Positions 1 through 8,107 of a stretch of 64,000 nt of DNA are shown here, piece by piece. A program made the translations under genes and the position numbers. Below the pieces are notes generated by a model. That model was not told the DNA's origin. It made no database searches and saw only the letters and a program-made list of their open reading frames with translations. The DNA is taken from positions 2,046,001-2,110,000 of the forward strand of contig NZ_CP050153.1 of NCBI RefSeq assembly GCF_011617465.1. The letters run 5' to 3'. Position 1 is the first letter of the stretch. The number at the start of each line of letters is the position of its first letter. Origin of the DNA: Brevibacterium pigmentatum (GTDB taxonomy: Bacteria > Actinomycetota > Actinomycetes > Actinomycetales > Brevibacteriaceae).

Positions 1-756
1 ACCGGCCAGGCGGGAGTCGAGACGACGGTCCCAGTGCACGTGGGAGCCGAGTCCAGGAGGCAGATCGTAGGCGAGGACTTCGACGACTCCGCCGAGGGTG
101 TCCCCGGCCTTCTTCGCCGCGTCGATCTCGGTGACCATCGCCGCCGAGAGGCCCGCGTCGAAGCAGCGGACAGGATCGGCATCCAGGGCCTCGACATCGG
201 CCGCGGTCGGCAGTGCGGGCAGCGCATCGGCCGAGTGTTCGGCTCCGCCGATGGCCACGGTGTGGGACACGAGGGTGATGCCCAGTTCGCCGAGGAACTT
301 CGCGGCGACAGTGCCCAGTGCCACGCGCATCGCGGTCTCACGCGCCGAGGCGCGTTCCAGTACGGGACGGGCTTCGTCGAAGCCGTACTTCTGCATGCCG
401 ACGATATCGGCATGCCCGGGGCGCGGACGGGTCAGCGGGGCGTTGCGTGCCAGTCCTTCGAGTTCGGAGGCGTCGACGGGGTCCGGGTTCATCACGGATT
501 CCCATTTCGGCCATTCGGTGTTGCCGACCTCGATCGCCACCGGTGAGCCCAGGGTCTGTCCGTGCCGGACACCGCCGAGGAGGCGCACTTCGTCGGCTTC
601 GAACTTCATTCGTGCGCCGCGGCCATAGCCGAGTCGGCGGCGAGCCAGGCTCGCTCGAATATCGTCCCTGGTGATCGGTACATGGGCGGGAAGCCCTTCA
701 ATGATCCCGGTCAGCGCTTCGCCGTGGGATTCGCCTGCAGTCAGCCATCTCAACAT
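1..756 (-). CDS. aroC: Chorismate synthase, 3' end outside window
   Basis: Catalyses the FMN-dependent trans-elimination of phosphate from EPSP to give chorismate, the last common step of aromatic amino acid synthesis. The 252 visible residues start [15 protein letters not shown] and carry the family's GESHG (residues 8-12), the arginine/glycine-rich [12 protein letters not shown] stretch near residue 40, and [16 protein letters not shown] followed by RASARETA (about 103-136). The C-terminal third lies beyond the window edge. It is the last visible gene of a minus-strand cluster with aroE two genes upstream, and starts 10 nt after the peptidase gene. A TAGAAT sequence 7 nt before the ATG overlaps the upstream stop codon and could give a second, leaderless start; GGTGGA could equally be a ribosome binding site. 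Confidence 0.97.
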   Translation of the reverse strand, partial: MLRWLTAGESHGEALTGIIEGLPAHVPITRDDIRASLARRRLGYGRGARMKFEADEVRLLGGVRHGQTLGSPVAIEVGNTEWPKWESVMNPDPVDASELEGLARNAPLTRPRPGHADIVGMQKYGFDEARPVLERASARETAMRVALGTVAAKFLGELGITLVSHTVAIGGAEHSADALPALPTAADVEALDADPVRCFDAGLSAAMVTEIDAAKKAGDTLGGVVEVLAYDLPPGLGSHVHWDRRLDSRLAG

Positions 757-766
757 TCCACCGATT

Positions 767-1546
767 CTACAAAAGTATTGGGGCGAACAGGCACCCGAGC
801 CACATGCCGGAAAGCATGGCGGGTCCGAAGGCGATGGTCACCCCGCGGACCCGACCGGCGCGCACCGCACCGATGAGCGCCCAGACGCCGGCGATGAGCA
901 TCATCACCACGAGAACGAGGGTCGGTGCCCACAGGTCGAAGAGACCGGCGACGGCGAAGACGATGAACGCGAGCTTGACGTCCCCGAGACCCATCGTCCG
1001 CGCCCTCAGCACTCGGCCCACCAGGTGCAGTGCGGCGAAGAAGGCGAGGGCGAGGACTCCGGCGAAGAATGACGAGAACCACATCGACAGCTCTCCGAGT
1101 ACGGAGCCGGTGATGATGAGCCCCAGGGCGACCACCGTCAGGGGGATGACGATCCGATCGGGCAGTCTGCGGACGCTGACGTCCGCGGTGACGAGGAATG
1201 GAGTCGCTCCGGAGACGAGGCCCAGCAGCAGGGCGGAGACGATGCGATCGGCGGAGTTCGGCTGACCCGGGGCGAACGTCTCTTTACTCAGCGGCGCATA
1301 CGCACTCCATCCGGTCTCCAGCGGAGCGAGCACTGCGAGGGTGAAGACGACGGCGGCGACTGCGGCGATGATGAGACCCGCCACGATCGGTCCCGGTCCG
1401 CGAGCCCATCTGGAGGCCTGCCACTGCTGCAGGTGTGCGGAGTCGTTGAGCCAGACCCGTGGGGTTGCGGCGAGGATGAGGCCGCAGGCCAGGGCGGCCA
1501 GAACCGTCACGCCGATGGTCATTCCGTGCAGCACTCCGGCATCCAT
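767..1546 (-). CDS. Prepilin peptidase (A24 family), membrane aspartyl protease
   Basis: A polytopic membrane protein of 259 residues with about seven hydrophobic segments. The two aspartate motifs of type IV prepilin/leader peptidases are visible: [11 protein letters not shown] in the first half and MGLGDVKL (GxGDxKL) in the second. It would cleave, and perhaps N-methylate, type 4 pilin-like or Com pseudopilin precursors. I chose the ATG at 1546 because GGAG stands 7 nt upstream and the start then clears the aroE stop at 1560; a second ATG at 1522 is possible. No pilin genes are in this window, though comEA/comEC at 52-55 kb would be natural partners. Its place between aroE and aroC suggests co-transcription rather than a shared pathway. 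Confidence 0.88.
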   Translation of the reverse strand: MDAGVLHGMTIGVTVLAALACGLILAATPRVWLNDSAHLQQWQASRWARGPGPIVAGLIIAAVAAVVFTLAVLAPLETGWSAYAPLSKETFAPGQPNSADRIVSALLLGLVSGATPFLVTADVSVRRLPDRIVIPLTVVALGLIITGSVLGELSMWFSSFFAGVLALAFFAALHLVGRVLRARTMGLGDVKLAFIVFAVAGLFDLWAPTLVLVVMMLIAGVWALIGAVRAGRVRGVTIAFGPAMLSGMWLGCLFAPILL

Positions 1547-1559
1547 CGCGGGCTCCGGT

Positions 1560-2492
1560 TCAGTCCCGAGCCCGGGCGGGCGGGCCTTCGAGTGCTGCGT
1601 ACATGGCTGCAGCAACCCGAGAGGTCAGTTCTTGTCCGGTCGGCAGGTTCTCGATCGTCGGCAGGTTCTCCGTCGTCCCTGCGTCGTCGGCCTGGGCGGC
1701 GGCGAGGAACATCTCGAACTGAGCGACGGCCTGTTCGACGAGCATCGACGTGCCGTCGACGGGATGCAGGCCGTGTGCTGCGGCTGCGGTGAGGAACGCC
1801 GACTCTGCGGCGTAGGCGACGTCGAGGGCGACCCCACCGGGAACCGGCGTCTCCCAGATCGGGTTCGGGGCCGCCTCGGCGGGCAGGGTGGAGATGACGA
1901 TCGCCGACGGGCCGATCCGGGTCAGATCCCCCACTGAGGAGGTCAGTCCGATCCGCTCGGCCAGGTCGAGGACCCGGCGTGCACGGTCGGGATTGCGGAC
2001 GCGGAAGTCGACATGAGCGATCCCGAGATCACGGCAGGCCACGAGCGCCGAGGCGGCCGTGGCCCCGGCACCGAGGATCGTCGCCCGTCCGGCTCCCGCA
2101 CTGCCGGTTCCCGCACCGTCGGCCGCGTACGGGACGGATTCCATGTGCGGGGCGATGGCGCGCACGATGCCGCGCACGTCGGTGTTCGCCACCTGCACCT
2201 CACCGCTGCCGCGGACAAGCGTGTTGCCGGCCGCCGTCAGTGTGGCCGTCTCGTCAACGGTCCACCCGCGAACGCCTGCGAGGGTGACGAGTCGGTCCTT
2301 CAGCGGCATCGTCAGCGAGAACCCGACGTGCTCGGGATGGGAGTCGAGGAATCCCTCGAGCTCTTCCGAGCCGAGTTCGAACCGGGAGTACTCGCTGGAC
2401 TCCATATTCAGTGCTGCGAAGGCGGCGCGGTGGAGCAGCGGGGATTTCGAATGTGCGATCGGCGAACCGAGCACTGCAGCGAGGATCCTCAC
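1560..2492 (-). CDS. aroE: Shikimate dehydrogenase
   Basis: Reduces 3-dehydroshikimate to shikimate with NADPH. The 310-residue product has the substrate-binding SKS (residues 15-17), a LTMPLKD loop carrying the catalytic Lys, the conserved NTD near residue 103, and the dinucleotide-binding ILGAGATAASAL (about 138-149). The start is GTG, 3 nt after the mltG stop. Family members are usually 270-290 residues. The extra length lies near the C-terminus, where ENLPT is repeated (TENLPTIENLPT) because a 14-bp sequence is duplicated with an 18-bp period (1639-1652 and 1657-1670). The insertion keeps frame and lies outside the catalytic core. Confidence 0.95.
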   Translation of the reverse strand: MRILAAVLGSPIAHSKSPLLHRAAFAALNMESSEYSRFELGSEELEGFLDSHPEHVGFSLTMPLKDRLVTLAGVRGWTVDETATLTAAGNTLVRGSGEVQVANTDVRGIVRAIAPHMESVPYAADGAGTGSAGAGRATILGAGATAASALVACRDLGIAHVDFRVRNPDRARRVLDLAERIGLTSSVGDLTRIGPSAIVISTLPAEAAPNPIWETPVPGGVALDVAYAAESAFLTAAAAHGLHPVDGTSMLVEQAVAQFEMFLAAAQADDAGTTENLPTIENLPTGQELTSRVAAAMYAALEGPPARARD

Positions 2493-2495
2493 CGG

Positions 2496-3632
2496 CTATC
2501 CGTTCTCCTTGCTGTGCTCCCGCAGCCACTTGCGGTAGATCTCGACGTTCTTCTTGTGGTCCTCGTAGTTGTCGGCGAACTTCGTCTCGCCCGTGTCCGG
2601 GTTCGTTGCGACGAAGAACTGCCAATCGCCGTCGGCGGGATCGAGCGCCGCCTCGACGGCTCCCTGGCTCGGCGAGTTGATGGGTCCGGGAGGCAGCCCC
2701 TTCTTCTTGTACGTGTTGTACGGCGAGTCGGACTGGCGTTCCTTCTTCGTCGTCGTCAGGTCGGAGCGGGCACCGTGGATATAAGCCACGGTCGCATCCG
2801 ATTGGAGGAGTCCTCCCGTCTGCGATTCGTCGGAGATGCGGTTGAGGAAGGACCTCGCCACCTTCGAACGCACCTCGGGGTCGCCCGGGGATTCCTTCTC
2901 CACGAGGCTGGCCAAGGTGAGGATGCGGTTGGCGTCCTTGCTCTCGATTCCCAGTTCGTCGATTTCGGTCTCGGTCTTGTCGACCATCTCCTGGACGATG
3001 TCCTCGGCGGTCTTCTGCTTGTTGAGGTCGTAGGTCGCCGGGTACAGATACCCTTCGAGGCTCGGTGCGTCGATCTCGAGTCCGTAGTCCTTCGGGGTCT
3101 TGTCGTCGATGGCCTTGTCGACCTCATCCGCGTTCATCCCGGATTCGATCATGATCGACTTGATCTCTTCGACCTGCTTGCCTTCGGCAACCGTGATCTT
3201 CGGCGGGGCGATGGGGTTGATGAGCGCTTCGACCGCGGCCTTCGAGCTCATCTTCTCCCGCATCGTCCAGGTTCCTGCCTGGATGGTCGCGTCACGGCGT
3301 TCGATCTCATCGAGGAAGGGTTCGGAGTTCATGATCACTCCGGATTCGACGAGCTGGTTGGCGACGGTGCGGGCCGACGAGCCGGGAGCGATCTCGATCG
3401 AGACCTCGTTCGTGCCCTGGCCCTCATAGTCGCCTTTGGGTCCGAACAGGTCGTCGAAGACTCCCCCGGCCGCGCGCACGCCGAAGAATCCTCCGATGCC
3501 GAAGACGAGGATGCAGATGATCACGATCGTCGTCGTCCGTCGCCGGCGCATCATTCTGCGCCGCTTCTTCGCACGGACTTCTGCGCGGGTGAGTCCTTCG
3601 TCGGACGAGAACTCTTCGGTGATGGGGCTCAT
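2496..3632 (-). CDS. mltG: Endolytic murein transglycosylase MltG (YceG family)
   Basis: Cleaves nascent glycan strands at the membrane and so sets peptidoglycan chain length. The 378-residue protein has a strongly basic cytoplasmic tail (KKRRRMMRRRRTTT, about 22-35), one transmembrane segment (about 35-52), a LysM-like middle, and the YceG catalytic region with ASLVEKES (241-248, catalytic Glu at 245), SDATVAY and SPYNTYKKKGLPPGPI. The ATG overlaps the ruvX stop as ATGA, so the two are translationally coupled. The arrangement alaS-ruvX-mltG-aroE is the usual actinobacterial order. Confidence 0.96.
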   Translation of the reverse strand: MSPITEEFSSDEGLTRAEVRAKKRRRMMRRRRTTTIVIICILVFGIGGFFGVRAAGGVFDDLFGPKGDYEGQGTNEVSIEIAPGSSARTVANQLVESGVIMNSEPFLDEIERRDATIQAGTWTMREKMSSKAAVEALINPIAPPKITVAEGKQVEEIKSIMIESGMNADEVDKAIDDKTPKDYGLEIDAPSLEGYLYPATYDLNKQKTAEDIVQEMVDKTETEIDELGIESKDANRILTLASLVEKESPGDPEVRSKVARSFLNRISDESQTGGLLQSDATVAYIHGARSDLTTTKKERQSDSPYNTYKKKGLPPGPINSPSQGAVEAALDPADGDWQFFVATNPDTGETKFADNYEDHKKNVEIYRKWLREHSKENG

Positions 3633-4105
3633 GCGTCGTTCTCCTCGTCGGGCATCTCACGACCGGCGGGAACACCGGTGTTGTGTTCGTACTCGAGGGC
3701 GTTCTGGAGGATGATCACGGCGGCTTGGGCATCGACGATCTCGCGTCGCTGACGCGATGACTTCCCGGCCGCGGCGAGGGCATGGTGGGCCTCGACCGTG
3801 GTGAAGCGTTCGTCGACGAGACGAATCGAGGTGCCGGTCGCCGCGGCGATCCGGCGGGCGAATTCCAACGCCGAGGTGGCTGCGGCCCGGGCGGCTCCGT
3901 CGAGGGACTTCGGGTCCCCCACCAGGAGTTCGATGGGTTCGTATTCGTCGACGATCTCCCGCAGCTGCTTCAGTGCCGCCGGTTCGTCGCTGCGACGGAC
4001 GACGGTGAGCGGGGTGGCCAGAATCCCGTCGGGATCGCTGGAGGCGACACCGATCCGCACGGAACCGATGTCGAGACCCAGCCGGCGACCTCGGCGGAAA
4101 CTCAC
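3629..4105 (-). CDS. ruvX: RuvX/YqgF, putative pre-16S rRNA nuclease, RNase H-like fold
   Basis: A 158-residue protein of the YqgF family, implicated in 16S rRNA 5'-end maturation and in resolving Holliday-junction-like structures. The RNase H-like signature is seen as GLDIGSVRIGVA near the N-terminus, with LLVGDPKSLDG in the middle, VDERFTT, and a C-terminal DAQAAVIILQ segment holding the last acidic residue. The GTG start overlaps the alaS stop as GTGA and the stop overlaps mltG as ATGA. Confidence 0.95.
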   Translation of the reverse strand: MSFRRGRRLGLDIGSVRIGVASSDPDGILATPLTVVRRSDEPAALKQLREIVDEYEPIELLVGDPKSLDGAARAAATSALEFARRIAAATGTSIRLVDERFTTVEAHHALAAAGKSSRQRREIVDAQAAVIILQNALEYEHNTGVPAGREMPDEENDA

Positions 4106-6756
4106 TGGATGGCTGCCTTGACCGCCGCAATGGCAGACGGGATCGCCGCGGGGTTGCTGCCCCCACCCTGGGCGAGGTCGGGCTTGCCGCCGCCTCCGCC
4201 GCCGAGTTCACCGCAGGCCAGCGATACGAGTTTGCCGGCCTGCAGTCCGGCGGTGCGCGCCGCCTCGGTGGTGGCGATGACGACGACAGGCTTTCCGCTG
4301 CTCACTCCGATGCCGACGATCACCGCCTGGCGGTCGGCGACGCGGTTGCGCAGGTCGGTGACCAGGGTCCGGATGTCTCCGGCATTGGCGATATCGCCGA
4401 GCTCGGCCTGCACGAACAGCGTCTGGCCCACGGTCTGCGCCTCGTCGAGGAACTTGCCCGAAGAGGCCAGCAGCTGCTGAGCATTGAGGCGGGCGATCTC
4501 CTTCTCTGCGTCCTTGAGACGGCTCATCAGGTCGGACACGCGCGATGTGACATCGGTGCCGGGGACTTTGAGCATCTCCGAGAGCGAAGACACGATGGCC
4601 CGTTCTGCGGCCAGGGACCGGAACGCGTCCATGCCGACCGCGGCTTCGATGCGTCGGACTCCGGAGCCGACGGAGGCTTCGGAGAGCACGGAGATGGGAC
4701 CGACCTCGGCGGAAGCTCCGACGTGGGTGCCGCCGCAGAGTTCGCGGGAGAAGGGCCCGCCGATGTCGACGACGCGCACGACGTTCGGGTACTTCTCGCC
4801 GAAGAGCGCCATGGCGCCGGACTTCTTTGCGTCGTCGAAGGACATGTATTCGGTGCCGACTTCGTAGTTCGAGCGCACCGCGAGGTTCGCCACCTCTTCG
4901 ATCTCGGACCGCATCTGGGTGCTCGGGGCTTCGGGGAACGAGTAGTCGAAGCGCATGTATCCGGGCTGGTTGAGCGAGCCGGCCTGCACGGCGTGGCTGC
5001 CGAGGATCTCGCGCAGCGCGGCGTGGACGAGGTGGGTGGCGGTGTGCGCCTGTGCACCTTGGAACCGGTGGTCGTGGTCGACGGCGGCGAGCACTTCGTC
5101 GCCGACGCGCAGCTCTCCGTCGATGACCTCGACCCGGTGGGCGGGCAGGCCCTTGACCGGGTTCTGCACGTCGGTGACGCGGGCGGTGAAGCCATGGCCG
5201 GAGATGAGGCCGACATCGGCACGCTGGCCGCCGGACTCCGCATAGAACGGAGTCAGGTCGAGGACGACATCACCGCTCTGGCCGGTGGTGAGCACCTCGG
5301 CGGCGACACCGTCGGAAACGATTCCGCGGACCCGGGAATCGGCCTCGAGGCGGTCATAGCCGACGAATTCGCTGATGCCTTCCTCGAGCAGGGCCGAATA
5401 GGCCGACAGGTCGGTGTGGCCGCCGCCCTTCTTCGCCTTGGCATCGGCTTTGGCGCGGGTGCGCTGTTCACTCATCAGTGCGCGGAATCCGGATTCGTCC
5501 ACGTTCAGTCCGGCTTCGGAGGCCATCTCGAGGGTGAGGTCGATGGGGAACCCATGGGTGTCGTGGAGGGCGAAGGCGATGTCGCCGCTGATGGTCTTGT
5601 TCTCGCCGCTCAACGACTGCGCGGCAGTGGTGAACAGCTGGGTGCCGGATTCGAGGGTGCGCAGGAACGCCTTCTCCTCGGCGAACGCGACTCGGGAGAT
5701 CCGGTCGAAGTCGGTTTCGAGTTCGGGGTAGGACAGCTTCATGGCCTGCATGGACACGGGCAGCAGCTCGGGCAGGACCTCTTCCTTGACGCCGAGCAGG
5801 CGCATGGCGCGCACGGCGCGGCGGAGCAGACGGCGGAGGATGTAGCCGCGGCCTTCATTGCCGGGGCGGACGCCGTCGCCGATGATGATCAGCGCCGAAC
5901 GGACGTGGTCGGCGACGACGCGCATCTGCACATCGGCGTGCTCGTCCTCACCGTATTTCCGACCGGCCAGGCGGCTGGCGGCTTCGATGACGGGGAAGAC
6001 CTCGTCGATCTCGTACATGTTCTCCACGCTCTGGAGCAGGAAGGCGACGCGTTCGAGACCCATGCCGGTGTCGATGTTCTTCGCGGGCAGGTCGCCGGCG
6101 ATGTCGAAGTCGACCTTCGAGCGGACCTCGGAGAGTTCGAACTCCATGAACACGAGGTTCCAGATCTCGATGTAGCGGTCTTCGTCCGCCACGGGTCCGC
6201 CCTCGACGCCGTAGGCGGGGCCGCGATCGAAGTAGATCTCGGAGCAGTAGCCGCCGGGGCCGGGCTGCCCGGTGTGCCAGAAGTTGTCTTCGTTGTCGCG
6301 CAGCTGGATGCGCTCACGGGGAATGGAGGTCTCTTCGAGCCACATGTCGATGGTCTCGGCATCGTCCTCATGCACGGTTGCCCACAGCAGTTCGGGAGCG
6401 AAGCCCAGTCCACCCTCGGCGACGGGGTTCGTCAGCAGTCCCCAGGCGAACTTGATGGCGTCGCGCTTGAAGTAGTCGCCGAAGGAGAAGTTGCCGTTCA
6501 TCTGGAAGAACGTGCCGTGGCGGGTCGTCTTGCCGACCTCTTCGATGTCTCCGGTGCGCACGCATTTCTGCACGCTGGTGGCACGGTTGAACGGCGCAGG
6601 CTCGCGTCCGGTGAGGTACGGAATGAACTGCACCATTCCCGCGATGTTGAACAGGATGGACGGATCGGAGCTGATCACCGACGCCGAGGGGACCACGGTG
6701 TGCCCGTTCGCTTCGAAGTAGTCCAACCAGCGCTGTTTGATCTCTGCCGTCTTCAA
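4102..6756 (-). CDS. alaS: Alanine--tRNA ligase
   Basis: Charges tRNA-Ala and edits Ser/Gly mischarging. The protein (884 residues from the chosen start) has the class II catalytic core at the N-terminus (KTAEIKQRWLDYFEANGH, then FNIAGMVQF and the FFQMNGNFSFGDYFK region), the editing domain with HTATHLVHAAL and the CGGTHV zinc site, and a C-terminal C-Ala domain ending in a glycine-rich loop (GGGGGGKPDLAQGGG). I chose the TTG at 6756, which gives the canonical KTAEI beginning with AAAGG 7 nt upstream. An in-frame start at 6834 would add 26 residues without homology value. The leader to rpsD holds a long palindrome described separately. Confidence 0.97.
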   Translation of the reverse strand: MKTAEIKQRWLDYFEANGHTVVPSASVISSDPSILFNIAGMVQFIPYLTGREPAPFNRATSVQKCVRTGDIEEVGKTTRHGTFFQMNGNFSFGDYFKRDAIKFAWGLLTNPVAEGGLGFAPELLWATVHEDDAETIDMWLEETSIPRERIQLRDNEDNFWHTGQPGPGGYCSEIYFDRGPAYGVEGGPVADEDRYIEIWNLVFMEFELSEVRSKVDFDIAGDLPAKNIDTGMGLERVAFLLQSVENMYEIDEVFPVIEAASRLAGRKYGEDEHADVQMRVVADHVRSALIIIGDGVRPGNEGRGYILRRLLRRAVRAMRLLGVKEEVLPELLPVSMQAMKLSYPELETDFDRISRVAFAEEKAFLRTLESGTQLFTTAAQSLSGENKTISGDIAFALHDTHGFPIDLTLEMASEAGLNVDESGFRALMSEQRTRAKADAKAKKGGGHTDLSAYSALLEEGISEFVGYDRLEADSRVRGIVSDGVAAEVLTTGQSGDVVLDLTPFYAESGGQRADVGLISGHGFTARVTDVQNPVKGLPAHRVEVIDGELRVGDEVLAAVDHDHRFQGAQAHTATHLVHAALREILGSHAVQAGSLNQPGYMRFDYSFPEAPSTQMRSEIEEVANLAVRSNYEVGTEYMSFDDAKKSGAMALFGEKYPNVVRVVDIGGPFSRELCGGTHVGASAEVGPISVLSEASVGSGVRRIEAAVGMDAFRSLAAERAIVSSLSEMLKVPGTDVTSRVSDLMSRLKDAEKEIARLNAQQLLASSGKFLDEAQTVGQTLFVQAELGDIANAGDIRTLVTDLRNRVADRQAVIVGIGVSSGKPVVVIATTEAARTAGLQAGKLVSLACGELGGGGGGKPDLAQGGGSNPAAIPSAIAAVKAAIQ

Positions 6757-6991
6757 TCCAAGGCCTTTCAGATATTGCCTGTGCGTCGCCCGGCTGATGA
6801 GCCCGACGCGACACTTACTCGTGCGTACCCGCACTTACCAGGGACCAGTTTAATGGCTCAGTCGCAATATGCGAGATGGCGCGGCGTGCCGGGGCCGTCG
6901 AAGTCGACCGCTCCCCGAGTCCGTAGCTCCCACTCCACTCGGCGGACCGCTTCCTCCCGCGCGGCGCGCGCTCCACCGAGTTTCGACCGAA

Positions 6992-7053
6992 CGGCCCACT
7001 TTTGGGTGACTAGCCCCTGTTTGAAACAGTGCTGCTCACCTTAAAGTGGGCCG
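6992..7053. repeat. Long imperfect palindrome A (about 30-bp arms)
   Basis: The two arms (6992-7022 and 7024-7053) centre on G7023. They pair over CGGCCCACTTT, GGTGA and AGC and end in CTGTTT-G-AAACAG, with about four mismatches and one bulge. It lies in the 415-nt gap between rpsD and alaS. The half-site GGGTGA-NN-AGCCCCTGTTTGAA recurs at 33445-33466 inside another palindrome. It could be a transcription terminator, an alaS leader hairpin, or a member of a dispersed intergenic repeat family; the sequence does not decide. Confidence 0.75.
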
Positions 7054-7106
7054 CAGCCGAACCAGTTGCCACCTGCGCGGTTCAGCGGACTCCCGCGAAT
7101 TGAATG

Positions 7107-7144
7107 CACGACTGCCCGGAACCAAGAGGCCCCGGGCAGTCGTG
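7107..7144 (-). terminator. Stem-loop terminator after rpsD
   Basis: A perfect 13-bp stem (CACGACTGCCCGG at 7107-7119 with its complement at 7132-7144) and a 12-nt loop, beginning 28 nt past the rpsD stop. No strong U-tract follows on the minus strand, so intrinsic termination may be partial. Confidence 0.65.
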
Positions 7145-7171
7145 GTGGCGCGATGCGCTGTGTTCAGCAGA

Positions 7172-7798
7172 TCAGCGCGAGTAGAACTCGACGACGAGCT
7201 GAACGTCACAGGTGATCGGCACCTCTTCGCGCTTCGGGGCGCGCAGGAGAGTTGCCTGCAGGCCCTCGAGGTTCACGTTGAGGTAGCCCGGCGTTGCGGG
7301 CAGGACGTCCTTGTGACCACCGGCGGCGGCGACCTGGAACGGATCCATCGAAGCCGAACGCTCGTGCACCTGGATGGTCTGGCCTTCCTTCACGCGGAAG
7401 GAGGGACGGTCCACGCGCTGTCCGTCGACCGTGATGTGACGGTGGACGACGAACTGACGGGCCTGTGCCATGGTGCGGGCGAAGCCCGAACGCAGGACGA
7501 GGGCATCGAGACGCGATTCGAGGAGCTCGACCATGGTCTCACCGGTCAGACCGGGCAGACGGTTGGCTTCCTTGTAGGTCTTGAGCATCTGGGCCTCACG
7601 GATGCCGTACTGCGCGCGCAGACGCTGCTTCTCCTTGAGGCGGACCGAGTAGTCGCTGTCGTTGCGACGACGGGCGCGGCCGTGCTCACCTGGAGGGTAC
7701 GGACGACGCTCGAAGTACTTCTCGGCCTTGGGTGTCAGAGCAATGCCGAGGGCGCGCGAGAGGCGCGTCATGCGGCGATTACGTGCTGGTGCTGGCAC
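7172..7798 (-). CDS. rpsD: 30S ribosomal protein S4 (uS4)
   Basis: Primary 16S rRNA-binding protein and assembly initiator. The product has the family blocks SRALGIALTPKAEKYFERRPYPPGEHG, RLKEKQRLRAQYGI and the S4 RNA-binding domain (LDALVLRSGFARTMAQARQFV then HITVDGQRVDRPSFRV). I chose the GTG at 7798, which has AAAGG 7 nt upstream and gives 208 residues, the usual size; two ATGs 15-18 nt earlier overlap the ribosome binding site. The gene stands alone here, outside the rpsM-rpsK-rpoA operon where S4 sits in many bacteria. A promoter about 150 nt upstream leaves a leader long enough for translational feedback, which S4 exerts elsewhere. Confidence 0.97.
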   Translation of the reverse strand: MPAPARNRRMTRLSRALGIALTPKAEKYFERRPYPPGEHGRARRRNDSDYSVRLKEKQRLRAQYGIREAQMLKTYKEANRLPGLTGETMVELLESRLDALVLRSGFARTMAQARQFVVHRHITVDGQRVDRPSFRVKEGQTIQVHERSASMDPFQVAAAGGHKDVLPATPGYLNVNLEGLQATLLRAPKREEVPITCDVQLVVEFYSR

Positions 7799-7950
7799 TG
7801 TATTACCTTTCATCAATGTGTTCTGTCACGAAGGGTCCCGCAGGTTCTCGCCCCGAACGCGACTGTTGTTTCCCCGGATGGGAAAGAGGGATTGAGCGTC
7901 GAGATCCGCTCGCACCGACCGCCTTTAGGGTGCAGGCACAACAGCTGCCT

Positions 7951-7980
7951 ATCTTACCGGGTCCATGTCGACCGCCGCAA
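7951..7980 (-). promoter_or_regulatory. Predicted rpsD promoter
   Basis: On the minus strand TTGCGG (7980-7975) and TAAGAT (7956-7951) are spaced by 18 nt. Predicted transcription start is near 7944, giving a leader of about 145 nt that includes a small TTTCCC/GGGAAA hairpin (7869-7885). Confidence 0.5.
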
Positions 7981-8064
7981 AGCGGAGCGGCGCCTCCCCG
8001 GCTGTGATCTTCCCGACTTCATTCCGACGGCGCGCCCCGGGCGATCGAGCGGTCCGCGCTCACT

Positions 8065-8107
8065 TCGGTCACTGCCGGCAGCCTTCTCCGTCGGTCACTG
8101 CCGGCAG
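8065..8107. repeat. 17-bp direct repeat at the 3' end of the broken antiporter gene
   Basis: TCGGTCACTGCCGGCAG occurs at 8065-8081 and again at 8091-8107, a 26-bp period. The second copy contains the stop codon of the last antiporter segment, so the duplication touches the gene's end. Confidence 0.8.

Noticed and set aside
1639..1670. A 14-bp repeat in aroE as a regulatory or mobile element
   Set aside because: An in-frame tandem duplication in a disordered tail explains it.
2013..3752. A 579-codon plus-strand frame opposite aroE/mltG
   Set aside because: Antisense shadow of mltG, aroE and ruvX.
4723..7044. A 773-codon plus-strand frame opposite alaS
   Set aside because: Shadow of alaS; no ribosome binding site or domain.
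6757..7106. T-box riboswitch in the alaS leader (a TGAACCGCG-like sequence was seen at 7074-7086)
   Set aside because: Lacks the UGGNACC core and specifier stem; alaS T-boxes are not expected in Actinobacteria.
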